64,000 nucleotides of DNA from Flammeovirga pacifica (GCF_000807855.2 NZ_JRYR02000001.1:904565-968564); one strand, 5' to 3'. Counted from the stretch's first letter, positions 1-9,108 are shown. Made by a program: numbers and translations. The notes: generated by a model not told the origin, from the letters alone.

Positions 1-1260
1 AAATTTGAGACTGCAGGTGCAGAATTGGATGCATCAGACGTAAAATCATTACTTGAAAGAGAGGAGATTAAATACCTAACAGAAGTAATGAATTGGCCAG
101 GTGTACTTCAAAAAGATAAAGAAGTAATGGCTAAAATTGAAGCAGCAAAAAAACTAAATAAACCAATTGATGGCCATGCTCCCGGATTAAGAGGTGAAGA
201 TGCTAAAAACTATGCAAATACAGGTATTAGTACAGATCATGAATGTACTACCCTTGATGAAGCATTAGATAAAATAGAGGCTGGAATGAAAATTCAAATT
301 AGAGAAGGTTCTGCTGCAAAAAACTTTGAAGCCCTCTCTCCTTTGTTAAATTCTCATGCTGGACGATTAATGTTTTGTACAGATGATACACACCCTCATG
401 AATTAATTAATGGACATATTGATAAGTTTATAAGAGCCTCCTTTAAACTAGGAGCTGATATATTTGAAGTAATTAAAATAGCATCCATTTATCCTATTGA
501 ACATTATAACCTTGATGTTGGACAATTAAGAGTTGGTGATTTTGCTGACTTTGTTGTAGTAGATAACATGAGTGAATTTAATACTTTAGCCACTTATATT
601 AATGGTGTGGCAGTCTATGAAAATGGAAAGGTTAACATTCCAACAACTACCCCAGATATAATCAATAATTTTCAGGCTGAGGAAAAAAAGATTAATGATT
701 TTTCATTAGATACAAAAGGCAAAAGTGTTCAAGCAATTGTGGTAGAAGATGGACAATTGATCACAAAAAAAGAAATATTTGAGAGCACTACATTAAGAGA
801 TAATGATATTTTAAAATTAGTAGTGATTAATAGATATTCGAATGAGAGTGCTGCAATCGGATTTATCAAAGGAATTGGCCTTAAACAAGGCGCTATAGCC
901 TCTACAGTTGCCCATGACTCTCATAACATAATAGCTGCCGGATATACTGATGAGGCTATCACCAAAGCCGTCAATAAGGTGATAGAATTAAAAGGTGGCT
1001 TGGTCATTACTGATGGAACAGAAACATCTGCCCTACCTTTACCAATTGCGGGATTAATGTCTGATAAGTCAGGTGAAGAGGTGGCTGATATCTACATTAA
1101 TCTTTTAAAAAATGCTAAAAATTTAGGTTCCACCCTTCATGATCCATTTTTAACCCTATCATTTGTGTCACTTTTAGTTATTCCGGAATTAAAATTAAGT
1201 GATAAAGGATTATTTGATGCAATTAACTTCAAATTCACCAATCCTCTGATAGACAAGTAA
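1..1260 (+). CDS. ade: Adenine deaminase, C-terminal part (5' end outside window)
   Basis: The reading frame is open from base 1, so this is the C-terminal ~419 residues of a protein that normally has 540-600. Adenine deaminase converts adenine to hypoxanthine and ammonia in purine salvage. Visible family features are the DGHAPGLRG segment (about residue 57 of the fragment), GISTDHECTT, the CTDDTHPHEL metal-site region, the VGDFADFVVVD segment typical of amidohydrolases, and a C-terminal domain with GLVITDGTE. The N-terminal HxH metal motif lies upstream of the window. The TTG at 25 is not a credible start because homology runs through it. The gene is followed by tRNA-Met after about 180 bases. 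Confidence 0.92.
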   Translation, partial: KFETAGAELDASDVKSLLEREEIKYLTEVMNWPGVLQKDKEVMAKIEAAKKLNKPIDGHAPGLRGEDAKNYANTGISTDHECTTLDEALDKIEAGMKIQIREGSAAKNFEALSPLLNSHAGRLMFCTDDTHPHELINGHIDKFIRASFKLGADIFEVIKIASIYPIEHYNLDVGQLRVGDFADFVVVDNMSEFNTLATYINGVAVYENGKVNIPTTTPDIINNFQAEEKKINDFSLDTKGKSVQAIVVEDGQLITKKEIFESTTLRDNDILKLVVINRYSNESAAIGFIKGIGLKQGAIASTVAHDSHNIIAAGYTDEAITKAVNKVIELKGGLVITDGTETSALPLPIAGLMSDKSGEEVADIYINLLKNAKNLGSTLHDPFLTLSFVSLLVIPELKLSDKGLFDAINFKFTNPLIDK

Positions 1261-1383
1261 TAGAGTAAATATTGCTTGAAAAGTGGAAAAAATACAGGCT
1301 ATGTTAACCAGTGTAAATAATGTAAAGTAAAATCTTGTAATACAATTGATTAAAAAAAATATCAAAAAAACTTTATTTTTATT

Positions 1384-1416
1384 TTTGGATTGTTCGAAAA
1401 TAAACCTCTATATTTG
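1384..1416 (+). promoter_or_regulatory. Bacteroidota-type promoter of tRNA-Met
   Basis: TATATTTG at 1409-1416 matches the Bacteroidota -7 element TAnnTTTG, and TTTG at 1384-1387 lies 21 bases upstream, where the -33 element is expected. The tRNA begins 21 bases downstream. Assigned by consensus only. Confidence 0.65.
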
Positions 1417-1437
1417 CATCGCTTTCTAGGAAAAGCA

Positions 1438-1511
1438 GCTCCCATAGCTCAGTTGGTTAGAGCATCTGACTCATAATCAGAGGGTCACTGGTTCGAGCCC
1501 AGTTGGGAGCA
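1438..1511 (+). tRNA. tRNA-Met (anticodon CAU), elongator type
   Basis: A 74-base cloverleaf. The acceptor stem GCTCCCA pairs with TGGGAGC, the D-arm is AGCTCAGTTGGTTAGAGC, the anticodon stem TCTGA/TCAGA carries loop CTCATAA, and the T-loop is GTTCGAGC. The first acceptor pair is G-C, not the C-A mismatch of initiator tRNA, so it is not tRNA-fMet. A CAU anticodon could also belong to lysidine-modified tRNA-Ile2, but the stem sequences look like elongator Met. The 3' CCA is not encoded: the discriminator A is followed by CTT. Confidence 0.93.
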
Positions 1512-1514
1512 CTT

Positions 1515-1546
1515 AAGGCTAACAAGTGAAATTGTTAGCCTTTTTT
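1515..1546 (+). terminator. Rho-independent terminator after tRNA-Met
   Basis: An 11-bp perfect stem AAGGCTAACAA / TTGTTAGCCTT with a 6-base loop is followed by a T run, and starts three bases past the tRNA. Confidence 0.9.
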
Positions 1547-1692
1547 GTTTGAATAGCAAAAATGAATCGTTATTAATTCTAATTAATGCTATTAATTACA
1601 ATTTTATTTATTAAAATTGCAGTTCGTGTGATTTAGATATGTTCTAAGTCACCTTATAATTTTAATGTCAACCATTAGTTTTACCAATCCCT

Positions 1693-2484
1693 ATGGAGAA
1701 TACTGTCGCCCAAAAAATCGAAGCGCTTTCGAAAGTTCAACAAATCGATAGCGAACTAGATGCAATCCGCAAATTACGCGGCGACTTGCCAGAAGAAGTT
1801 CAAGACCTAGAGGATGAGATCGTAGGTTTCGAAACTCGCATAGAAAACTTAAAGAAAGATCTTGGTGAGGTCGAGGCAAATATTGATCAATACAGAGGTA
1901 AAATCCAAGACTTCAAAAAGCGTATCACTTACTTGGAAGAGCAACAAATGAATGTTAGAAATAACAGAGAATTTGATGCAATTACCAAAGAAATGGAAAT
2001 GCTTGATCTAGACATCCAAGTTGCTCAAAAGAAAATTCGTGACAACGAGGCTGAAGAAACAATCAAGCGTGAGCGTGTTACCGACACAAATGAAAGACTT
2101 GAGGAGCGAAGAAAGGATCTTACTACTAAGAAAGCTGAGCTAGATGAAATTATGGCTGAGTCTGAAGTAGATGAACAAAAACTTCTTAAGCAACGTGAAA
2201 AAGCAACAAAACATCTTGATGAAAGGTTATTAAGATCTTACACTAAGATTAGAGATAATTCATCAAATGGTCTTGCAGTAGTATCTGTAAAAAGAGGTGC
2301 TTGTGGTGGCTGTTTCAATACTGTTCCTCCACAAAGACAAGCAGATATCCGCGAAAAGAAAAAATTAATCGTTTGTGAGCACTGTGGTAGAGTTTTAACT
2401 GATGTTGAAATCATCGAAGAAGCAGAACCAACTCCTAAGCGTAGATCAACAAGAGGTAGAAAAGCTACTACTAAGAAAAAATAG
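1693..2484 (+). CDS. C4-type zinc-ribbon coiled-coil protein (DUF164 / zf-RING_7 family)
   Basis: 263 residues. Residues ~10-185 are a long charged coiled coil (LEDEIVGFETRIENLKKD and similar heptads). Residues ~200-235 form a zinc ribbon with two cysteine pairs, GACGGCF and VCEHCGR. The C-terminal tail is basic (KRRSTRGRKATTKKK). This architecture is that of a widespread bacterial family thought to bind nucleic acid; its exact role is unsettled. The codons lean toward preferred forms at the 5' end, suggesting good expression. The ATG start follows the Bacteroidota pattern of no obvious Shine-Dalgarno. It is transcribed alone and ends at a strong terminator. Confidence 0.88.
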   Translation: MENTVAQKIEALSKVQQIDSELDAIRKLRGDLPEEVQDLEDEIVGFETRIENLKKDLGEVEANIDQYRGKIQDFKKRITYLEEQQMNVRNNREFDAITKEMEMLDLDIQVAQKKIRDNEAEETIKRERVTDTNERLEERRKDLTTKKAELDEIMAESEVDEQKLLKQREKATKHLDERLLRSYTKIRDNSSNGLAVVSVKRGACGGCFNTVPPQRQADIREKKKLIVCEHCGRVLTDVEIIEEAEPTPKRRSTRGRKATTKKK

Positions 2485-2507
2485 TACTTTCTCTTTTGAT
2501 AAAAAAT

Positions 2508-2536
2508 AGCCCGATATTTACTATCGGGCTTTTTTT
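2508..2536 (+). terminator. Rho-independent terminator after the zinc-ribbon gene
   Basis: A 9-bp stem AGCCCGATA / TATCGGGCT with a 5-base loop is followed by seven T, 23 bases past the stop codon. Confidence 0.92.
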
Positions 2537-2614
2537 CGTTTTGTTGCCTCTCCTTTTGAGGTCAATAAAAGAAAATCCTAATTTGATTATTGATTTTACA
2601 ACTACATAAAAGTC

Positions 2615-3226
2615 ATGAAAATTGTTTGTATCGGTAGAAATTATGCTGACCATATCAGTGAACTAAATAATGAACGACCTGACCAACCGGTTATTTTCTC
2701 TAAGCCAGATACGGCTGTGCTAAGAAATAACGCTCCTTTTTACCATCCTGAATTTTCTTCAGATATACATCATGAAGTAGAATTAGTGGTTAAAATTTGT
2801 AAGGAAGGTAAACATATACAAGAAAAGTTTGCTCATAGATATTATGATCAGCTGGCAATAGGTATTGATTTTACAGCTAGAGATGTTCAATCAAAATTAA
2901 AAGCAAAAGGGCTTCCTTGGGATTTGGCTAAAGGATTTAACGGTAGTGCCCCTATTTCAGAATTTCATGATTTATCAAAATTTGATAATGTTCAAGACGT
3001 GAATTTCTCTTTAGAGGTAAATGGAGAAGAAAAACAAAAAGGTAATTCTAAAATGATGATTTGGAATATCAATGAAATCATTGCCTTTGTTTCTCAATAC
3101 ATAACCCTTAGAAAAGGAGATTTAATATTTACTGGTACACCTGCAGGTGTTGGTAAAGTTGAAATTGGAGATAAATTAACTGCATATATCGAAAATGAAA
3201 AGCTTCTTGAATTTGAAGTGAAATAA
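2615..3226 (+). CDS. Fumarylacetoacetate hydrolase (FAH) family protein, acylpyruvase-like
   Basis: 203 residues, the size of single-domain FAH proteins such as FAHD1 and YcgM. These metal-dependent hydrolases cleave acylpyruvates or decarboxylate oxaloacetate in the cytoplasm. Recognisable segments are MKIVCIGRNYADHI, FSKPDTA, the metal-ligand stretch HHEVELVV (about residues 53-60), GIDFTARDVQ, LAKGFNGSAP, and the C-terminal FTGTPAGVG turn. The substrate cannot be told from sequence. The next gene starts five bases after the stop, so the FAH, serine hydrolase and TrmH genes probably form one transcript. Confidence 0.9.
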   Translation: MKIVCIGRNYADHISELNNERPDQPVIFSKPDTAVLRNNAPFYHPEFSSDIHHEVELVVKICKEGKHIQEKFAHRYYDQLAIGIDFTARDVQSKLKAKGLPWDLAKGFNGSAPISEFHDLSKFDNVQDVNFSLEVNGEEKQKGNSKMMIWNINEIIAFVSQYITLRKGDLIFTGTPAGVGKVEIGDKLTAYIENEKLLEFEVK

Positions 3227-3231
3227 TTTGA

Positions 3232-4392
3232 ATGATTAGAAATGTGACTATTGGATTAATTTCTACACTATCCATATTATTTTTTTCTTGTGCTGCACAA
3301 CAGAAAGAAGAAAGTAATAAAGTAGTTATTGATCCTATTGAAGAGAAAAAGGATACACTTTCTCTTGCTGAAAAAGAAGATTTACACCATATTTTTGACT
3401 CAACATTTACCCGTCTAAATAAAATTAGAGGGTTTAATGGTACTGTCTTAGGTGCTAAAAAAGGAGAAATTGTATTCAACAAAGCATTTGGTTACCGTGA
3501 TATGCGAAGAAGAACCAAGCTTTATAAAGATGACCTTTTTCAATTAGCATCTGTATCAAAACAATTTACAGCTGCTTCAATTTTACTACTTCAACAAGAT
3601 TCATTGTTAAGTATAAATGATAGTATAAGTAAATTTTATCCTGATTTCCCCTACCCAGGAATTACCATTAAAATGTTATTAAGCCACAGATCTGGCTTAC
3701 CTAATTACATCTATTTGATGGAAATCCATATTAAGGATAAACAATCTCCTATCAATAATCAATTGTGTATGGAGTATATGACCGAATATAAACCAGGGAA
3801 ATATGGTAGCCCTGATGGTCGTTTTAGATATTCAAACAGTGGTTACATGGTATTAGCTTCTATCGTTGAAAAAGTCAGTGGTAAAACATTTGGCGATTTC
3901 TTGAAGGAAAGAATATTCGATCCTTTACATATGGAAAGTACTATTACATTTGATTCTGCTAAAGTGCATGAAGAGAACTTTACCATTGGTCATACCAACT
4001 CTCGAAGAAAATATGAGGATTTTTTCTTAAATGGTGTTTTAGGTGATAAAAGTGTTTATTCTAATACTTCTGATCTTTTTAAATGGCATATGGCTTTAAT
4101 GAGTGATTCATTACTGACTGCAGAATCAAAAGAAGAAGCTTTTAAATTCCAATCACCAAATAAAAAAGGAAACTATAATTACGGCTATGGATGGCGTTTA
4201 TTTAAAACATCTCAAGATGAAATAGTTGTTTACCATGGAGGTTGGTGGAGAGGATATTCTACATTATTTGTACATTATCCACCAACAAACTCATTTTTAA
4301 TTGTGTTAAGTAATAGAGTTAACCATTCTTTTAGTAACTTAGATAAGGTCTACGACGCTTTAGAAATACCAGAATTCAAAAGACGTAAATAA
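3232..4392 (+). CDS. Beta-lactamase-family serine hydrolase, predicted lipoprotein
   Basis: 386 residues. The N-terminus has a signal sequence ending in a lipobox-like LFFSC, so export and lipid attachment are likely. The fold is the class C beta-lactamase / DD-peptidase type: the nucleophile motif SVSK lies at about residues 107-110, YSN at about 200, and HGG (the third motif) at about 334. The family includes esterases, D-amino-acid peptidases and peptidoglycan-modifying enzymes, so the substrate stays open. The stop codon shares one base with the start of the TrmH gene (TAATG), suggesting translational coupling. Confidence 0.87.
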   Translation: MIRNVTIGLISTLSILFFSCAAQQKEESNKVVIDPIEEKKDTLSLAEKEDLHHIFDSTFTRLNKIRGFNGTVLGAKKGEIVFNKAFGYRDMRRRTKLYKDDLFQLASVSKQFTAASILLLQQDSLLSINDSISKFYPDFPYPGITIKMLLSHRSGLPNYIYLMEIHIKDKQSPINNQLCMEYMTEYKPGKYGSPDGRFRYSNSGYMVLASIVEKVSGKTFGDFLKERIFDPLHMESTITFDSAKVHEENFTIGHTNSRRKYEDFFLNGVLGDKSVYSNTSDLFKWHMALMSDSLLTAESKEEAFKFQSPNKKGNYNYGYGWRLFKTSQDEIVVYHGGWWRGYSTLFVHYPPTNSFLIVLSNRVNHSFSNLDKVYDALEIPEFKRRK

Positions 4393-5141
4393 TGAACAAA
4401 CGTTGGAGTAAAGAAGTAAGAGGATTATTACAAAAGAAAAAAAGAAAAGAAAGTAATCGTTTTATTGTTGAAGGAAGAAAAAACATTGAAGAACTACTAA
4501 GATCAGACTTAACTATTGAGTGTTTATTTTATACAGAAAAATTACACTCAATAATTGATAAATACGATAATAAATCAATTGCAGTACTTCAGGAAACAAC
4601 AGCCGAATTGTTAAAACAAAATGGTCATTTACAAACAAATGATTCAGGTTTAGCTGTGGTTCATATTCCTACAACTTCTATCCCCCATTCTACAGATTTA
4701 GAAGATTTATCTTTGGCTTTAGATAATGTCAAAGACCCGGGTAATCTAGGTACAATTTTACGTATTGCAGATTGGTACGGAATCAAAAATATTTTTCTGT
4801 CAAAAGAATGTACTGATGCTTTTGCTCCAAAAGTTATTGCATCTACTATGGGGGCTTTTACAAGAATTAATGTACATCAAGTAGATTTAATAGAGCTTCT
4901 CACTCAATATAAACAAGACAACATTGCAATTTTAGGTGCTGATATGGTAGGCACTGATATTCATGCTTATAAGAGTAATCAAAAAAGTGTTGTTGTTATG
5001 GGAAGCGAATCTCATGGTATATCTGAAAATGTATCAGGAATATTAAATGAGAAAATTACGATACCAAGATACGGACAAGCAGAATCACTAAATGTAGCTA
5101 TTGCAACAGCTATTATTTGTGATAATATTGTTAGAAAATAG
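4392..5141 (+). CDS. TrmH/SpoU-family RNA 2'-O-ribose methyltransferase
   Basis: 249 residues. It uses S-adenosylmethionine to methylate a ribose 2'-OH in rRNA or tRNA. An N-terminal substrate-binding domain (residues ~10-95, basic KKKKRKESNRF) is followed by a SPOUT knot domain with motif 1 LDNVKDPGNLGTILR, motif 2 VVMGSESHGIS and motif 3 IPRYGQAESLNVAIA. The length fits the SpoU_sub_bind plus SpoU_methylase architecture. The target nucleotide is unknown. The start codon overlaps the stop codon of the preceding hydrolase by one base. Confidence 0.9.
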   Translation: MNKRWSKEVRGLLQKKKRKESNRFIVEGRKNIEELLRSDLTIECLFYTEKLHSIIDKYDNKSIAVLQETTAELLKQNGHLQTNDSGLAVVHIPTTSIPHSTDLEDLSLALDNVKDPGNLGTILRIADWYGIKNIFLSKECTDAFAPKVIASTMGAFTRINVHQVDLIELLTQYKQDNIAILGADMVGTDIHAYKSNQKSVVVMGSESHGISENVSGILNEKITIPRYGQAESLNVAIATAIICDNIVRK

Positions 5142-5258
5142 AAATAAAAAACAAACAAACTCTCTCACTTGTAAACATTTATTCGGAGTTAAAATGAATT
5201 ATTTTTGTTCATTTTAATGTTAAGAGGTTGTGTAACAAGTACATTGCTATTTATTTAT

Positions 5259-6071
5259 ATGAAAAATAAAAACTACATCACAATAACAAATTTTTTACCT
5301 CAGGTAAAAGGTAATACAGTTAATTTTGCTCCGACTGGAAACATTTCTCTAGCGAAATGGATAAAGATGGATACTAGCAATAATTGGATTGAAACAATAC
5401 TAGGTTACAAAAATACGGATATATGTTTGTATACTAATGGTGAACGCTCTTTAGAAGAAGCTGCCCATTTAGTTCTATCTGAAGGTGAAATAATGGATAA
5501 ATACACTTGGAAGGATACTGTAGCATATACTCAGAATGAAATGATTAATATGATTCATTTAAACGATAAATTGAGCTGGCATGATTTTGCTTTTGCAGAT
5601 CGTTTAATCATAAATGACGAATTTCCTTCTAACTACTATTTTGCGAAGAAAGTAAATCCAAATGCGCTTTCAAATGATAAGAAGATAAGTAACCTTTTAA
5701 ATAAGGTATGTGAAAATAATAGATATATAGAAAGTGTAAATGACGATCTAAATATTTTTGTAATTGCCATCAATAATAATACTGATGAACAAGAACTTTT
5801 AAATATGATGGATTCTCTTCTTGTTGGCGGAAATGAGAGAATTTTAAGACTTGAAAGTCTATTACACAAAGGTGAACATCAAGTTAAGATCAAAAAGACT
5901 GGTGATCATCTTGTTCAATCATTGCAGTTTTCAAATAAGAACCAATCGAAAAGTTTCATCTTTGGAGTAATAAATGATAATAAATCAAATACAATTCAGT
6001 TATTGAATAATTTGATGAAAAATATTACCCCTGCAATAGAACGTATTGAAGACATTATGTCTCAGATCTAA
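5259..6071 (+). CDS. Hypothetical protein, 270 aa
   Basis: No family recognised. A longer frame beginning with TTG at 5205 exists, but a TAnnTTTG-like promoter element (5200-5207) overlaps it, so the ATG at 5259 (MKNKNYITITNFLPQ) is preferred. The protein lacks a signal peptide and membrane segments. It has a short aromatic-rich stretch around WIETILGYKNTDICLYTNG and a charged, asparagine-rich C-terminal half. It stands alone between the TrmH gene and murQ, with no strong terminator seen on either side. Confidence 0.7.
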   Translation: MKNKNYITITNFLPQVKGNTVNFAPTGNISLAKWIKMDTSNNWIETILGYKNTDICLYTNGERSLEEAAHLVLSEGEIMDKYTWKDTVAYTQNEMINMIHLNDKLSWHDFAFADRLIINDEFPSNYYFAKKVNPNALSNDKKISNLLNKVCENNRYIESVNDDLNIFVIAINNNTDEQELLNMMDSLLVGGNERILRLESLLHKGEHQVKIKKTGDHLVQSLQFSNKNQSKSFIFGVINDNKSNTIQLLNNLMKNITPAIERIEDIMSQI

Positions 6072-6169
6072 AATAGTTGATCTTTTTTCTATATCTTTAT
6101 AAGTACATTGATAATACTATTTTTTATTCTTTATCAAATAGTATCAAAAGAATTAGATTTTAGAAAATA

Positions 6170-6979
6170 ATGATCACAGAATCATCATCAAATTATAATG
6201 ATCTAGAGAAAATGGAAGTAACAGATTTGTTACTTTCAATGAATAAAGAAGATCAATCCGTACCTCAAGCAATTAATAAATCGATCCCTCAGATTGAGCA
6301 ATTGGTGAATGCCATTGTTGCTAAAATGAAACTGGGCGGTCGATTATTTTATATAGGTGCTGGAACAAGTGGACGTCTAGGTATTGTAGATGCATCAGAA
6401 TGTCCTCCTACTTTTGGTGTTCCTTTTGATGTAGTCATTGGACTTATCGCTGGCGGTGATACTGCAATTAGAAAAGCTGTAGAGCATGCAGAAGATGATG
6501 CTCATCAGGCTTGGAAAGATTTACAAGAATATAATATAAATAGCAACGATTGCTTAATTGGTATCGCTGCTTCAGGAAGAACGCCTTATGTTATTGGGGG
6601 AATGGAAAAAGCAAACGAAAATGGTATTCTCACTGGATGTATCGTTTGTAATCCAAATTCTAAAATGGCAGACGTTGCTCAATTCCCTGTTGAAATAATA
6701 GTTGGCCCTGAATTCGTGACTGGAAGTACCAGAATGAAAGCAGGTACGGCTCAAAAGCTTTGTCTTAATATGATATCAACTTCAGTGATGATACAATTAG
6801 GGAAAGTAAAAGGAAATAAAATGGTTGATATGCAATTGACCAATTTTAAATTAGAAAAAAGAGCTCAAAAAATGGTAATGGAAGAAATTAATGTTGATGA
6901 AACTACCGCACAAACTCTTTTAAAAGAAAATGGCTCTGTAAGAAAGGCCGTTGATGCTTACAAACAAAAAAATAATTAA
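6170..6979 (+). CDS. murQ: N-acetylmuramic acid 6-phosphate etherase
   Basis: 269 residues, normal for the family. MurQ splits MurNAc-6-phosphate into GlcNAc-6-phosphate and D-lactate in peptidoglycan recycling. The SIS fold shows FYIGAGTSGRLGIVDASECP, the GLIAGGDTAIRKAVE segment, GIAASGRTPYV and the TGSTRMKAGTAQK motif. These are the standard etherase signatures, close to glucokinase regulatory protein. No MurNAc kinase or transporter gene is adjacent in this window. The DEAD-box helicase begins 10 bases after its stop. Confidence 0.96.
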   Translation: MITESSSNYNDLEKMEVTDLLLSMNKEDQSVPQAINKSIPQIEQLVNAIVAKMKLGGRLFYIGAGTSGRLGIVDASECPPTFGVPFDVVIGLIAGGDTAIRKAVEHAEDDAHQAWKDLQEYNINSNDCLIGIAASGRTPYVIGGMEKANENGILTGCIVCNPNSKMADVAQFPVEIIVGPEFVTGSTRMKAGTAQKLCLNMISTSVMIQLGKVKGNKMVDMQLTNFKLEKRAQKMVMEEINVDETTAQTLLKENGSVRKAVDAYKQKNN

Positions 6980-6989
6980 AATCAATAAC

Positions 6990-8297
6990 GTGACTTTCGA
7001 TAATTTTGATCTAAACGATGATCTTTTGGATGGGATTTATTCAATGAATTTCAATGAACCTACTCCTATTCAAGAACAAGCTATACCTGCTATACTTGAC
7101 AACAAAGATTTAATTGCTTGTGCACAAACAGGTACAGGTAAAACAGCAGCTTTTCTATTACCTATAATGCATCAAATCCATACCTCAGATTATGATGGTA
7201 CAGATACGCATACAGTAATTATTGTTCCCACAAGAGAACTAGCACTTCAAATTGATTATCAAATACAAGGGTTAAGTTACTTTACTCCTGTTACATCAAT
7301 AGCAGTTTATGGTGGAGATTCTTCCTCATTTTCCAATCAGAGAAATGCATTAAAACAAGGAGTTGATATCATTGTAGCTACTCCAGGAAAGCTTCTTTCT
7401 CATTTAAATATTGGAGCAAATGTAAGTAAGGTTAAAAACCTCATCTTAGATGAAGCAGATAGAATGTTAGACATGGGCTTTCATGAAGATATTTTACAAA
7501 TTGCTTCGCATTTACCTAAACAGAGACAGAATATCTTTTTCTCTGCGACAATGCCTCCAAAAATTAGAACTTTAGCCAAAGAATTATTAAAAAATCCTTT
7601 GGAAATAAATATTGCTATATCAAAGACTTCGAAAAATGTTACTCAAAAAGCCTTTTTACTTTATGATCAGCAAAAAGGCTCAATGGTAGATTATTTAATG
7701 ACACTAAAAGAATATGAAAGTGTTATTATTTTTACTAGTACGAAACAGAAAGTAAATGAAGTAACTCAACTCCTTAAAAAGCGAAAATTAAACGCTGAAG
7801 GGATTAGTTCTGATTTAGATCAAAAGGAACGTGAAGATGTACTTTTAAGATTTAAGGGACAACAAACCAAAATATTAGTAGGTACAGATATTATTTCAAG
7901 GGGTATTGATATTGATACCGTAGAATTAGTAATCAATTTTGATGTTCCAAAAGATCCTGAAGATTACGTACACAGAATTGGTAGAACTGCTCGAGCATCT
8001 AGAGAAGGTGAAGCGATTACATTCATCAATGAGAATTATAAAGAGCAAAACTCATTTTCGCGTATTGAGCAATTGATTGGAATGGATATTGAAAAACCAC
8101 AAAATCCTAACTTTATTGGGAATGGTCCAGAATATCGTCCAGTGACTAAGAAAAGTGGTCAAAAAAGAAGTTTTAATAAGAACAAGAATTATAAAGGAGG
8201 AGGCAATAAGAATTTCTCAAAAAATAAATCAAATAATTCTGGTTATAAAAAAAGGTACAATCCAGGTGGTGGGCCAAATAATAACAATCAGTCTTAG
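6990..8297 (+). CDS. DEAD-box ATP-dependent RNA helicase
   Basis: 435 residues from a GTG start at 6990. The start is chosen because it gives MTFDNFDLNDDLLDGI, the usual first line of RhlE-type helicases; the more upstream TTG/ATG options lie inside murQ. Motifs in order are the Q motif (PTPIQEQAIP), I AQTGTGKT, Ia PTRELALQ, II DEAD, III SAT, V VGTDIISRGID and VI HRIGRTAR. After residue ~370 comes a basic, Gly/Asn/Lys-rich low-complexity tail (KNYKGGGNKNFSKNKSNN), typical of RNA-binding extensions. The role is RNA unwinding, probably in ribosome assembly or RNA decay. It ends at a bidirectional terminator. Confidence 0.94.
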   Translation: MTFDNFDLNDDLLDGIYSMNFNEPTPIQEQAIPAILDNKDLIACAQTGTGKTAAFLLPIMHQIHTSDYDGTDTHTVIIVPTRELALQIDYQIQGLSYFTPVTSIAVYGGDSSSFSNQRNALKQGVDIIVATPGKLLSHLNIGANVSKVKNLILDEADRMLDMGFHEDILQIASHLPKQRQNIFFSATMPPKIRTLAKELLKNPLEINIAISKTSKNVTQKAFLLYDQQKGSMVDYLMTLKEYESVIIFTSTKQKVNEVTQLLKKRKLNAEGISSDLDQKEREDVLLRFKGQQTKILVGTDIISRGIDIDTVELVINFDVPKDPEDYVHRIGRTARASREGEAITFINENYKEQNSFSRIEQLIGMDIEKPQNPNFIGNGPEYRPVTKKSGQKRSFNKNKNYKGGGNKNFSKNKSNNSGYKKRYNPGGGPNNNNQS

Positions 8298-8304
8298 ATA
8301 AAAT

Positions 8305-8348
8305 AAAAAAGAGGTTATCTCATCCATATTGAGATAACCTCTTTTTTT
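8305..8348. terminator. Bidirectional terminator between the helicase and GGGPS genes
   Basis: A 12-bp stem GAGGTTATCTCA / TGAGATAACCTC has an A run on the left and a T run on the right, so it can end both convergent transcripts. Confidence 0.9.
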
Positions 8349-8367
8349 ATATACTAACTTGTTATTA

Positions 8368-9108
8368 TTAATTAGTGCTTTTCAATTCATATAATTCGGC
8401 CAATAGGTCTTCATTTTTTTCAAATGCAGAACCTATCACAACAATATCGGCTCCTGCATCAAATTTCTCAAGAACTTCTTCTTTGGTTCGTATTCCACCT
8501 CCTACAAATAATAATGAATTTGTTTTGCTACTCACACCTTTTACCATACTATTAGAAACTGTTCTACTCGCACCACTCCCACCTTCTAAATAAAATGCTC
8601 TCATGCCTAGTAATTCTCCAGCCATTACAGTGCTAATTGCGATGTCATCTTTACTGTAAGGGATAGGTTGAGTGTTACTCATGTATTGTACTGAAGTGGG
8701 AACCCCAGTATCGATCAATACATAACCTAAAGGAATTGCCTCTAAATTAGATTCTTTAACATGATGTGCGGCGTGTACTTGTTGTCCAATTAAGAATTCT
8801 GGGTTCCTTCCTGATATCAATGACATAAATAAAATTGCATCGGCCTCTTTAGTGACTTGCATTGAGTTTCCAGGGAATAATACAACAGGCTTTCCAAGTG
8901 ATTTAATATCTTTAACAGTTTGTTCTAGATGATTAGTTGATAATAAGCTGCCTCCGACTAAAAAAATATCAGGTAGATGATTTTTATTCCCATTTTTTAA
9001 GAAAAAAAATACTTCATTTGACCACTTATCGGGATCAATGAGTATTGCTATTGTCTTTTTTAGCATACTTTTTCGCTTCAAAAGCCAATTTTCTATCGAT
9101 AATTGCAT
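8368..9108 (-). CDS. Geranylgeranylglyceryl/heptaprenylglyceryl phosphate synthase family protein
   Basis: 246 residues with a TIM-barrel fold. Family signatures are ILIDPDKW near the N-terminus, IFLVGGSLL, PVVLFPGNSMQV, GYVLIDTGVPTSV, FYLEGGSGA and the phosphate-binding FVGGGIRTKEEV with GADIVVIGSAF. Enzymes of this family transfer a long prenyl group to sn-glycerol-1-phosphate. They are best known for archaeal ether lipids, but homologues (PcrB and the so-called group II GGGPS) occur in Bacillales and Bacteroidota. No partner gene for sn-glycerol-1-phosphate supply is visible nearby. Chain length and physiological role cannot be read from sequence. Monocistronic, convergent with the helicase gene. 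Confidence 0.92.
   Translation of the reverse strand: MQLSIENWLLKRKSMLKKTIAILIDPDKWSNEVFFFLKNGNKNHLPDIFLVGGSLLSTNHLEQTVKDIKSLGKPVVLFPGNSMQVTKEADAILFMSLISGRNPEFLIGQQVHAAHHVKESNLEAIPLGYVLIDTGVPTSVQYMSNTQPIPYSKDDIAISTVMAGELLGMRAFYLEGGSGASRTVSNSMVKGVSSKTNSLLFVGGGIRTKEEVLEKFDAGADIVVIGSAFEKNEDLLAELYELKSTN

Noticed and set aside
1438-1511. Initiator tRNA-fMet
   Set aside because: The first acceptor pair is G-C; initiator tRNAs have an unpaired C-A there.
3129-3482. Minus-strand ORF across the FAH and serine hydrolase genes
   Set aside because: It runs antisense through two well-supported genes and has no family features.
6951-6989. TTG/ATG starts of the helicase inside murQ
   Set aside because: They add residues not seen in the family; the GTG at 6990 gives the standard N-terminus right after murQ.
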